Shown piece by piece: positions 6,669-12,449 of a stretch of 14,821 nucleotides of DNA. Position numbers and translations under genes: made by a program. The stretch comes from Candidatus Zambryskibacteria bacterium CG10_big_fil_rev_8_21_14_0_10_34_34. GTDB taxonomy: Bacteria; Patescibacteriota; Minisyncoccia; Phycocordibacterales; WO2-35-19. The notes below the pieces were generated by a model. The model saw nothing but the letters and a program-made list of their open reading frames with translations. It searched no databases and was not told the origin of the DNA. The stretch is from contig PCXM01000030.1 in NCBI GenBank assembly GCA_002771075.1, positions 1-14,821 on the forward strand. The letters are read 5' to 3'. Each line of letters opens with the position of its first letter. Within the stretch, counting starts at the first letter, position 1.

Positions 6669-7877
6669 ATGCTTTTTGTATATAAAACAATCAATAAAAA
6701 TGGAGAGAGAGGAGACGGAAGTATAGAGGCCTCCCAAATGGATTCTGCTATTGTCGCTTTGCAGGCAAAAGGTTTGGCGGTGTTGTCAATCAAACCAAAA
6801 GAAGAGAGTGATGATATTTTTAGAAAAATTCCATTTTTTAATAAAGTTTCTAATAAAGAAGTGGTCATCCTTTCAAGACAGATGTCTACTCTTTTTGAAG
6901 CTCAAGTCTCGGCTCTTCGGGTTTTTAAACTTATAGGCACTGAAGCTGAAAATATAACTTTAAGAAAACATCTTTTAGAGATAGTTGATGATTTGCAGGG
7001 CGGTTCTTCTATATCGTCAGCTCTTTCTAAGCATCCAGATGTTTTTTCAGATTTTTATGTCAATATGATTAAATCTGGAGAAGAATCTGGTCATATAGAC
7101 CAAACTTTTGCTTATTTAGCCGATTATATGGACCGCACTTATGAAGTATCATCCAAAGCCAAAAATGCTCTTATTTATCCAGCTTTCGTGATATTTACTT
7201 TTATATCGGTAATGATTTTGATGTTTACGGTCATTGTGCCAAAAATTTCCGTTATCATAAAAGATTCTAGTGCTGAAATTCCTTTTTACACCAAGATTGT
7301 ATTTTGGGTCAGTGATTTGTTTACTCAAAATTGGGCACTGCTGATAATTGGTCTTATTGGCACAATAATGGGTGTGATTTGGTATAGCAAAACAGAAGAA
7401 GGTAGTCGGTGGATTTCAAATACTAGATTGTATATACCCTATGTTGGAGATCTTTATCGCAAACTGTATCTTTCTCGTTTTTCTGACAATATGAGCACTA
7501 TGGTGCTCTCTGGTATTCCAATGCTGAAGGCCATTGAAGTTACCGCCTCTATCATAGATAACGAAATTTATAAAGAAATTTTAGATGAAGCGGTCACTAA
7601 GGTCAAAGGGGGCCAAGCTCTTTCTGTGGCTTTAAGTGATAGAAAAGAGATTCCAAGTATTTTGACCCAGATGGTAAAAGTGGGAGAAGAGACTGGAGAG
7701 CTGGGAAAAATATTGAAAACTATGTCAAAGTTTTATCAAAGAGAAGTTATTAATGCGGTGGATACTTTGGTTGGTTTAATAGAGCCAGTGATGATTGTGG
7801 CTTTAGGTGTCGGTGTCGGTATATTATTAGCATCGGTTTTAATGCCTATTTATAATATTGCTGGAGCAGTATCATGA
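6669..7877 (+). CDS. pilC: Type IV pilus inner-membrane platform protein PilC (GspF family)
   Basis: The 402-residue protein has the duplicated T2SSF fold: one repeat at about 68-190 and the second at about 270-393, each with the recurrent motif SGEESG (136-141) and VGEETG (338-343). Transmembrane helices lie near 171-190, 222-239 and 369-392. PilC sits in the inner membrane under the pilus and couples PilB and PilT motion to pilin insertion and removal. The gene begins two bases after pilT, so the two are almost certainly co-translated. Its TGA stop overlaps a possible ATG (7874) and the first base of the second inverted-repeat element. The length is normal and the ends are intact. Confidence 0.96.
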   Translation: MLFVYKTINKNGERGDGSIEASQMDSAIVALQAKGLAVLSIKPKEESDDIFRKIPFFNKVSNKEVVILSRQMSTLFEAQVSALRVFKLIGTEAENITLRKHLLEIVDDLQGGSSISSALSKHPDVFSDFYVNMIKSGEESGHIDQTFAYLADYMDRTYEVSSKAKNALIYPAFVIFTFISVMILMFTVIVPKISVIIKDSSAEIPFYTKIVFWVSDLFTQNWALLIIGLIGTIMGVIWYSKTEEGSRWISNTRLYIPYVGDLYRKLYLSRFSDNMSTMVLSGIPMLKAIEVTASIIDNEIYKEILDEAVTKVKGGQALSVALSDRKEIPSILTQMVKVGEETGELGKILKTMSKFYQREVINAVDTLVGLIEPVMIVALGVGVGILLASVLMPIYNIAGAVS

Positions 7878-7897
7878 TCCCGTTAGAAATACCATGA
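7874..7897 (+). CDS. Candidate seven-codon upstream ORF in the first pilin leader
   Basis: The ATG at 7874 overlaps the PilC TGA (ATGA) and reads MIPLEIP before TGA. It crosses the left arm of the inverted-repeat element in a different frame from the mini-ORF at 5507. The overlap suits termination-reinitiation by ribosomes leaving pilC. It could also be a chance reading of the repeat. Confidence 0.25.
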   Translation: MIPLEIP

Positions 7898-7957
7898 AAT
7901 ATATAATATACTTAAAATTAAATACCAAATTTTTAGAAGCTAAATTTCTAACGGGAT
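7877..7957. repeat. Inverted-terminal-repeat element, copy 2 (81 bp), ending in the first pilin start codon
   Basis: The arms are identical to copy 1: ATCCCGTTAGAAAT at 7877-7890 and ATTTCTAACGGGAT at 7944-7957. The left arm starts at the last base of the pilC stop, and the right arm ends on the AT of the ATG at 7956. The interior differs except for ATGAAATATA (7894-7903), and it has a small hairpin TTTAG/CTAAA (7932-7944) abutting the right arm. Exact arms with variable interiors suggest selection or mobility acting on the ends. Confidence 0.85.
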
Positions 7958-8453
7958 GAACAAAAAATTTTTTAGTTTTAAAAAGGCTTGCTCCGCGAAG
8001 CTCGAGCAAAGCGAAATGCGAAGTGAGGGATTTTCACTTGTTGAGTTACTTATAGTTATCACCATTATAGGACTTTTAGCTACTATTATTTTGTCTAGTA
8101 TTTCAAATTCAAGAGCTAGGGCTTATGACTCAAAAATAAAACAACAATTAAACGGTTTTCGCACGGCCGCCGAAATATATTTTGGCAATCAAATTCCAAA
8201 TAGTTATACTCCAGCTACCAATTCTTGCACTTCAGGTATGTTTAATGATGTCTCTTATGCAAACGGGACTCCTGGTTTGTATATAGCGGTTGGTAGTTTG
8301 CCTGATTTCACTCAATTGTTTTGTGGAGCTACTGATTCGGCTTATGCCGTCAAAGCCACTCTATATTCTGGTAATGAATACTGGTGTGTAGATAATAAAG
8401 GTTCTTCAAGAATGATTGCTGGCACTCCAACTAGTGGCGCTTTTTGTCCATAA
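7956..8453 (+). CDS. Type IV major-type pilin precursor, first copy
   Basis: The 165-residue prepilin has the cleavage motif G25|FSLVELLIVITIIGLL, with Glu at mature position 5 and the hydrophobic N-terminal helix that PilD processes. The mature part is about 140 residues with four cysteines, enough for two disulfide loops, and ends in a segment (EYWCVDNKGSSR) resembling the second pilin (NFWCVDHLGNSK), so the two are paralogues. The 25-residue leader is unusually long and contains a GC-rich inverted repeat. An in-frame ATG at 8016 would give the short classical leader MRSEG, so the true start is open. No terminator separates it from the second pilin, which has its own promoter. Confidence 0.88.
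   Translation: MNKKFFSFKKACSAKLEQSEMRSEGFSLVELLIVITIIGLLATIILSSISNSRARAYDSKIKQQLNGFRTAAEIYFGNQIPNSYTPATNSCTSGMFNDVSYANGTPGLYIAVGSLPDFTQLFCGATDSAYAVKATLYSGNEYWCVDNKGSSRMIAGTPTSGAFCP
7986..8012. repeat. GC-rich inverted repeat inside the first pilin leader sequence
   Basis: GCTTGCTC (7986-7993) is complementary, with one bulged A, to GAGCAAAGC (8004-8012). GCTT/AAGC pairing (7986-7989 with 7998-8001) is an alternative. The stretch is clearly richer in G and C than the pilin gene around it and encodes ACSAKLEQSE in the leader that would be removed. It looks like an inserted short repeat. Confidence 0.6.
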
Positions 8454-8480
8454 ATTAAAAATACGTTATCCACACATTAA

Positions 8481-8510
8481 TTTACTAAAAAAATACCGTT
8501 TGTTTATAAT
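8481..8510 (+). promoter_or_regulatory. Promoter of the second pilin gene
   Basis: TTTACT (8481-8486) and TATAAT (8505-8510) are separated by 18 bases. The expected start, about seven bases on, falls at 8517, the first base of a stem-loop. A single perfect DnaA-box-like nonamer TTATCCACA (8466-8474) lies just upstream. Confidence 0.65.
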
Positions 8511-8516
8511 AAATTA

Positions 8517-8568
8517 AAGCTTGAATAGAAAGTATGGTCGATTTCATCAAGCTTCTCTCTCGAGAGAG
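8517..8568 (+). promoter_or_regulatory. Two tandem stem-loops in the second pilin mRNA leader
   Basis: AAGCTTGA (8517-8524) pairs with TCAAGCTT (8547-8554), extended inward by GAAA/TTTC (8528-8531 with 8542-8545). It is followed without a gap by the 14-bp palindrome CTCTCTCGAGAGAG (8555-8568). An unstructured AT-rich stretch leads to the ATG at 8592. A hairpin at the very 5' end would fit mRNA stabilisation of a highly expressed gene. Its function is inferred. Confidence 0.6.
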
Positions 8569-8591
8569 TATTAATTAATTATTTAAAAATT

Positions 8592-9047
8592 ATGTTTAAA
8601 TTAAGAAATAAAGGTTTTACACTTATAGAACTTCTTGTCGTTATTGCAATTATTGGTATTTTGTCATCAGTTGTTTTGGCTTCTCTAAACACCGCCAGAG
8701 GTAGAGCCAATGACGCTAAAGTCAAAGCTCAATTGGCAGGAGCTAGGGCAGCAGCTGAATTGTATTTCGATACCAACCAGAATTATGGAACAGCTGGAAC
8801 CGATTGTGTTACGACTCCATTGTTTGCTGATACTGCTTCAAGTATGAAAAATTACGCTACTCAAGCAAATTATCCAACTAGTCCAAATGTCGCTACTTTG
8901 ATGTGTGTTTCCACTAGCGCTGGTTGGGCAATGAATGCCGTAATGCCGAGTCTGGGTGGTAACAATTTTTGGTGTGTGGACCATCTTGGTAATTCAAAAC
9001 CAACTACAAGTCTGACTATAGGTGCTGGTGATGCTAATTGTGACTAA
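8592..9047 (+). CDS. pilA: Type IV major pilin precursor, second copy
   Basis: The 151-residue prepilin has a short basic leader MFKLRNKG followed by FTLIELLVVIAIIGILSSVV, a near-perfect prepilin signature with Glu5. The mature protein has about 143 residues, alanine-rich after the helix, with four cysteines. Its C-terminal part is similar to the first pilin. It is a good candidate for the main structural subunit, because it has its own promoter, a stem-loop leader and a strong terminator behind it, giving a single-gene transcript. No Shine-Dalgarno sequence lies close to the ATG, and the preceding 20 bases are almost all A and T. The mature protein would form the extracellular fibre after cleavage by the PilD encoded at 9855. 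Confidence 0.93.
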   Translation: MFKLRNKGFTLIELLVVIAIIGILSSVVLASLNTARGRANDAKVKAQLAGARAAAELYFDTNQNYGTAGTDCVTTPLFADTASSMKNYATQANYPTSPNVATLMCVSTSAGWAMNAVMPSLGGNNFWCVDHLGNSKPTTSLTIGAGDANCD

Positions 9048-9076
9048 TAATTTACATCACTTCCTTTAATAAATTG

Positions 9077-9113
9077 AATAACAAAAACACCCTCCTTGGG
9101 TGTTTTTGTTATT
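9077..9113. terminator. Strong bidirectional rho-independent terminator
   Basis: CACCC (9088-9092) pairs with GGGTG (9098-9102) around a TCCTT loop, extended by AT pairs from 9077-9087 with 9103-9113, giving about 16 pairs with T-runs on both sides. It ends the second pilin transcript from the left and the transposase transcript from the right. The transposase stop codon (9111-9109) lies inside it. Confidence 0.9.
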
Positions 9114-9762
9114 TTATAAAAATGTCAAAGACGGTCTTTGACACTATCTTTTTGTAAAGTTTCGTGTTCTCATTTATGAAATTTTGTCTGTTACCAAAAA
9201 TATCAGTCAAAAATTGTTTATAAACAATTGGGTTTTTTCTATCAACAATAAAATCATTATAACTACTCCATTTATAATCTTCTGCTTTGTTTACTAAGGA
9301 ATCCTTGATTGGGTTCATATGTATGTATGAAGAAATAAGCATTAATTGAGGATTTGTCTCTATTTGAACTGATTTAAATTTATCCTGAAAAACATGGCCG
9401 ATTCGTTTATGTTTTAGATTTATATATTTAGAAAAACTGGTAAATACGCGGGAAATAAGTTTTGAAATAGGTTCATCTCCACATTGTTCCAACAAGAGAT
9501 GTATATGATTTGGCATTAAACAAAAAGCGTGCAGTTTAAAATTATTAGGTTTTAAACTAGTGATTCTTATTCTTGATTTGGGGGATTTGGTTATTTCACA
9601 TTCATTTAAATCCTTCATTTCAATACCAAGACCTAACCCTAATCTAAAAAGGAAAGCTCGATAGTCTTGTTCATCACGAAATATGATCTCTTTGTTATCT
9701 CCACGGTTATAGAGGTGATATATAGAACCTTTAACAAAATTTTTATAATCACGATTTCCCAT
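9109..9762 (-). CDS. RAYT-like Y1 (IS200/TnpA_REP family) transposase
   Basis: The 217-residue protein is of the HUH single-strand transposase type. MPNHIHLLLE gives the metal-binding His86 and His88, and FSKYINLKHKRIGHVFQDKFKS carries the likely catalytic Tyr113 and the family's G-x-x-x-Q-x-x-F block. SSYIHMNPIK and YKWSSYNDF are further family motifs. Such RAYT proteins act on REP-like palindromes rather than on full transposon ends. Here matching 21-bp palindromes stand on both sides, and one encodes the last residues of the protein itself (SKTVFDI, 208-214). The gene is antisense to the pilus block and splits the pilins from pilD. An extended -10, TGATATAAT, lies six bases before the ATG. 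Confidence 0.93.
   Translation of the reverse strand: MGNRDYKNFVKGSIYHLYNRGDNKEIIFRDEQDYRAFLFRLGLGLGIEMKDLNECEITKSPKSRIRITSLKPNNFKLHAFCLMPNHIHLLLEQCGDEPISKLISRVFTSFSKYINLKHKRIGHVFQDKFKSVQIETNPQLMLISSYIHMNPIKDSLVNKAEDYKWSSYNDFIVDRKNPIVYKQFLTDIFGNRQNFINENTKLYKKIVSKTVFDIFIK
9123..9143. repeat. REP-like 21-bp palindrome, copy A (3' end of transposase gene)
   Basis: TGTCAAAGAC, one centre base (G on the plus strand), then GTCTTTGACA form a perfect palindrome. It lies within the transposase coding region just before the stop. The centre base makes it inverted relative to copy B at 9787. It is a probable recognition hairpin for the neighbouring transposase. Confidence 0.85.
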
Positions 9763-9768
9763 ACAAAA

Positions 9769-9776
9769 ATTATATC
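9769..9776 (-). promoter_or_regulatory. Extended -10 of the transposase gene
   Basis: On the minus strand TG, one base, then TATAAT ends six bases before the ATG at 9762, so the transcript would be leaderless. A TTGACA formed by the palindrome (9792-9787) lies only 12 bases upstream, too close to act as a standard -35. Confidence 0.45.
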
Positions 9777-9780
9777 ACAA

Positions 9781-9813
9781 ATAAAATGTCAAAGACCGTC
9801 TTTGACATTTTAT
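9781..9813. repeat. REP-like palindrome, copy B (5' side of transposase gene), extended to 33 bp
   Basis: The core 9787-9807 is the same TGTCAAAGAC / GTCTTTGACA palindrome with centre base C. Here pairing continues outward through ATAAAA and TTTTAT, giving a 33-bp palindrome between the divergent transposase and pilD starts. With copy A it brackets the transposase gene (about 685 bp) in inverted orientation. Confidence 0.88.
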
Positions 9814-9838
9814 ACTTATAAAATATGTTTGGTGTTCA

Positions 9839-9847
9839 TGTTATAAT
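9839..9847 (+). promoter_or_regulatory. Extended -10 promoter of pilD
   Basis: TG, one base, then TATAAT (9842-9847) ends seven bases before the ATG at 9855. No -35 match is evident, as is common with extended -10 promoters. The transcript would start at or next to the start codon and would drive pilD and the pseudopilins after the terminator and transposase. Confidence 0.55.
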
Positions 9848-9854
9848 TTAATAA

Positions 9855-10712
9855 ATGCAGTATTTTTTTGGATTTATTATATTTTTATTTGGAGCAGCTT
9901 TAGGAAGCTTTATTTTGGTGGTTGCAAATAGATATAATACCGGACTTCCTTTTTTCAAAGGTCGGTCAATTTGTTTTTCTTGTAATGTTCAACTCAAAAA
10001 TAAAGATCTTTTTCCTATATTTTCTTTTCTGTCTCTAAAAGGTAAGTGTAGATATTGTGAGAGCAAAATTTCTAAAGAAACTTTGGTAGTTGAAATATTG
10101 ATGGGTTTTCTTTCTGTAATAGCTGCTTTAAAATCCGGTTTTTTTGGTTTTGATTTTTCCATAATTCATAATTCGTATTTCTTAATTCAAAATTTTCTAA
10201 ATTTTATAATCTTACTTTCTATTTTTGCTACCATCCTCCTTATTTCTATATATGATCTAAAACACTTTATCATCCCTGATTCTTTTTTGATTGCTCTTTT
10301 TATTTTTTCTCTTTTTTATGTTTTGCTACTGGCTACTGGCTACTGGCTACTGGCTACTAACTTTCTTTCTGCAGTTCTTCTTGCTCTACCTTTTCTGCTT
10401 ATCTTCCTTATTTTCAAAGGTCGTTGGCTTGGTTTTGGCGATGTTAAATATATTTTAGTTTTGGGATTTTTCTTGGGTTTTGTAGAAGGTCTATCTGCTG
10501 TTATTTTATCTTTTTGGATAGGAGCAGTTTTTTCTTTAATAGCTCTTTCTTTAAAATATTTTAAGCTTCATTTAAATTTGCCTTTACTTCGTAATAACTT
10601 TACAATTAAATCTGAAATCCCTTTTGGACCATTTTTATCAACAGGGATAATAATAAGTTTTTATTTTAGTCTTGATATATTTCAAATTCATGAATTTTTT
10701 AATATTTTTTAA
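9855..10712 (+). CDS. pilD: Prepilin peptidase/N-methyltransferase PilD (A24 family)
   Basis: This polytopic membrane aspartyl protease cleaves prepilins after the G of G|F and usually methylates the new N-terminus. Its 285 residues match the family. An N-terminal helix with GAALGSF is followed by a zinc-type cytoplasmic loop with Cys40/Cys43 and Cys65/Cys68, then catalytic Asp134 in YDLKHFIIPD and Asp196 in GFGDVK, then further helices. Both catalytic aspartates and all four cysteines are present, so both activities are plausible. Two arrays of seven-base repeats lie in the gene, one between the catalytic residues. Its substrates are the six prepilin-like proteins in this window. Its end overlaps the next gene by 23 bases. 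Confidence 0.96.
   Translation: MQYFFGFIIFLFGAALGSFILVVANRYNTGLPFFKGRSICFSCNVQLKNKDLFPIFSFLSLKGKCRYCESKISKETLVVEILMGFLSVIAALKSGFFGFDFSIIHNSYFLIQNFLNFIILLSIFATILLISIYDLKHFIIPDSFLIALFIFSLFYVLLLATGYWLLATNFLSAVLLALPFLLIFLIFKGRWLGFGDVKYILVLGFFLGFVEGLSAVILSFWIGAVFSLIALSLKYFKLHLNLPLLRNNFTIKSEIPFGPFLSTGIIISFYFSLDIFQIHEFFNIF
10161..10188 (+). repeat. Degenerate seven-base array in pilD
   Basis: ATAATTC occurs twice in tandem and continues as GTATTTC and TTAATTC, four units of seven bases. It encodes residues 103-112 of PilD in a loop before a membrane helix. The degeneracy makes current slippage unlikely beyond the first two units. Confidence 0.55.
10325..10358 (+). repeat. Perfect heptamer array (GCTACTG, 4.9 copies) in pilD
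   Basis: Four full GCTACTG units and a fifth lacking its last base cover 34 bases and encode L158-T168 in a membrane segment between Asp134 and Asp196. Seven is not a multiple of three. Loss of one unit brings a stop at 10456-10458 and gain of one brings a stop at 10445-10447, so either would remove the in-frame GxGD motif. Confidence 0.9.
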
Positions 10713-11304
10713 AAATAAAAAATTATTCTGTAAAGTAAAAAAGAGTAGTGGTTTTACTCTCATAGAACTTATGGTAGTTATGGCTATAGCCACTATTATA
10801 ATGACTTCTTTTGTTATTCAACAAAGCAAATGGAGCGACCAATTAGCTGTCAATACTCAAGCATATGAAATGGTTTTGATGATACGCCAAGCTCAAATTT
10901 ATAGTTTGGGAGTGAGAGAAGATACTGGTAGCACTGGAGATAAGTTTGATGTGGGCTATGGTATATATATGAATCAAAGTAATGCAAATCAATATATATA
11001 TTTTGCTGATAGAGATAGTGACCAGAAGTATGATTTTGGAGAAGCTATAGAAACTAAAACTTTTTCTGGGGGTGTAACCATAAAAGATGTTTGTGGTTCA
11101 TCAAGTTGTTTTTTTGTTGGAGGAGGTCCTTTATGGCAGGCAAGCATTTCATTTTTTAGACCAGAAACTAAAGCAAATATAAAACTTTTAAATAATGGTG
11201 GTAATCCAGTTGATACTCCCCCAGTTACTATTAAATTGCAATCTTCAGGAGGCAGAGAAGTTAATATTATAGTGGAAGCTAACGGTCAAGTATCAATCCA
11301 ATGA
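10690..11304 (+). CDS. Minor pseudopilin, GspH/FimT-like
   Basis: The 204-residue prepilin-like protein has a long basic leader and the processing motif SSG21|FTLIELMVVMAIATIIM, with Glu at mature position 5. The mature domain of about 183 residues is beta-rich. QAYEMVLMIRQAQIYSLGVRE after the helix and KLQSSGGREVNIIVEANGQVSI at the end are typical of the GspH/FimT group, which helps prime pilus assembly at the tip. The ATG at 10690 lies inside the pilD end. An earlier in-frame TTG at 10672 is less likely. It is the first of four pseudopilin genes whose order matches the H-J-I-K type sets of type II secretion and type IV pilus systems. Confidence 0.85.
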   Translation: MNFLIFFKNKKLFCKVKKSSGFTLIELMVVMAIATIIMTSFVIQQSKWSDQLAVNTQAYEMVLMIRQAQIYSLGVREDTGSTGDKFDVGYGIYMNQSNANQYIYFADRDSDQKYDFGEAIETKTFSGGVTIKDVCGSSSCFFVGGGPLWQASISFFRPETKANIKLLNNGGNPVDTPPVTIKLQSSGGREVNIIVEANGQVSIQ

Positions 11305-11858
11305 CAAATAAATTTAAAAACAAAAAAGGATTCACTCTTGTTGAGATGCTCATAGCCATTTCTCTTTTCATCATTGTTACCTTTTTTTCCATAGGAGCAG
11401 TATTAAGTATTTTTGATGCTAGTAAGAGGGCTAGAGATTCTAAAACAGTAGTAGACAATCTAAATTTTGCTATTGAAGATATAACCAGGGTGGTGCGTTT
11501 TGGAGGTAGTTATTATTGTGGCATCTCTTCTGGTCAAACTTCTACTCAAGATTGTTCTGGCGGAGGAAGTTCTCTTTCTGTAACTTTTGAAGGTAATAGA
11601 ATAATTTATCGTTGGAACGGTTCAATAAACGACCCTATCCAGAGGTCAGATAATGGGGGAGCTTATAAAAATATTACTTCTCCGGAGACAAAAATAGAAC
11701 ATTTAAAATTTTATGTTATAGGGTCTTCGGATTCTGACACTCAACAATCCTACGTCTTTGTCGTAATAAAAGGTTATGTAGGTAGTAAACCAACCAATCA
11801 ATCAAAATTTTCCATCCAAACTTTGATGTCTCAAAGAAATCTTGATACAAATATATGA
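11301..11858 (+). CDS. Minor pseudopilin, GspJ/PilW-like
   Basis: The 185-residue protein has a short basic leader MTNKFKNKKG and cleavage before FTLVEMLIAISLF, with Glu5 present. The following FSIGAVLSIFDASKRARDS and NLNFAIEDITRVVRFGGSYYCG segments resemble the PilW/GspJ group, with two nearby cysteines (YYCG and DCSG). It would be a membrane-inserted tip or priming subunit of the pilus, matured by PilD. Its start overlaps the previous stop and its stop overlaps the next start, each in an ATGA arrangement, so the pseudopilins are tightly coupled in translation. The subgroup assignment is moderate because these proteins diverge quickly. Confidence 0.8.
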   Translation: MTNKFKNKKGFTLVEMLIAISLFIIVTFFSIGAVLSIFDASKRARDSKTVVDNLNFAIEDITRVVRFGGSYYCGISSGQTSTQDCSGGGSSLSVTFEGNRIIYRWNGSINDPIQRSDNGGAYKNITSPETKIEHLKFYVIGSSDSDTQQSYVFVVIKGYVGSKPTNQSKFSIQTLMSQRNLDTNI

Positions 11859-12445
11859 TTTATAAAAAAATTTTCAATTTTAAATTTTCAATTTTAAATT
11901 TTGCGAAAAAGCAACAGGGGTTTACTGTGCTTGAATCAATAGTGGCTATTTTGATTTTGTCACTTTCTATTTCGGGCGCTTTTTCAGCTGTTCAACAAGG
12001 TTTTTCTCAATCTATTATTGCCAAAGATGAGATAAAGGCTTCTTTCTTGGCTCAAGAAGCAGTGGAAGTAATTAAAAATATAAGAGATTCTAATCAACTT
12101 TATAAAATACAAAATCCTAGCACTTCTAGAACTTGGCTTTATAAAATTGCAGAATCTGGAGATCCTTGCGGATTTGGCAATACTTGTAGAGTAGACATAA
12201 CCACACCTACTTCTGGCACCTATCTTTATACTTGTTCTGGAGGTTGGGGTTCTTGCAATAATTTAAGTCAAAATCAAACCAATTATATTTATGCTTATAG
12301 TGGCGTGTCTTCTAATTTTAAAAGAGAAGTGCAGATTGAATCAATAAGTGCTGATGAGATATCTGTTACGGTGCGTGTTTATTGGACCAAAGGTCTAGTC
12401 ACTAGAGATTTTAAAGTAAAAACGGTTTTATTTAATTGGATATAA
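11855..12445 (+). CDS. Minor pseudopilin, GspI/PilV-like
   Basis: The 196-residue protein has a leader of 22 residues ending KKQQG, then FTVLESIVAILILSLSISGAF with Glu at mature position 5. SFLAQEAVEVIKNIRDSN after the helix is close to the 'AQ-A-E-i-k-iRd' block of the GspI/PilV group, which supports the call. The mature part is about 174 residues with cysteines in the variable region. The leader is longer than needed and is partly encoded by a 28-bp array of seven-base repeats (FNFKFSILNF), placed between start codon and cleavage site. The gene is coupled to the previous one by ATGA overlap, and the next gene starts four bases after its stop. Confidence 0.8.
   Translation: MIYKKIFNFKFSILNFAKKQQGFTVLESIVAILILSLSISGAFSAVQQGFSQSIIAKDEIKASFLAQEAVEVIKNIRDSNQLYKIQNPSTSRTWLYKIAESGDPCGFGNTCRVDITTPTSGTYLYTCSGGWGSCNNLSQNQTNYIYAYSGVSSNFKREVQIESISADEISVTVRVYWTKGLVTRDFKVKTVLFNWI
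11871..11898 (+). repeat. Heptamer-based array in the PilV-like leader
   Basis: TTTTCAA and TTTTAAA alternate twice (14-base unit, two copies, 28 bases). It encodes part of the leader peptide that would be cleaved off. Loss of one seven-base unit would bring a TAG at 11940-11942 shortly after the cleavage site. Confidence 0.85.
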
Positions 12446-12449
12446 TATA

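Noticed and set aside
5511..7957. CRISPR repeat pair
   Set aside because: The repeated 14-mers occur as inverted arms rather than as regular direct repeats with spacers, and no cas gene is present.
8466..8474. Perfect DnaA-box nonamer TTATCCACA
   Set aside because: A single copy, with no cluster, no AT-rich unwinding array and no dnaA or dnaN nearby. A lone match is expected by chance at this scale, so an origin is not claimed.
10684..10697. 14-bp palindrome AAATTCATGAATTT centred on the start codon of the FimT-like gene
   Set aside because: Made almost only of A and T and lying within the pilD coding end; chance is a sufficient explanation and it is not repeated elsewhere in the window.
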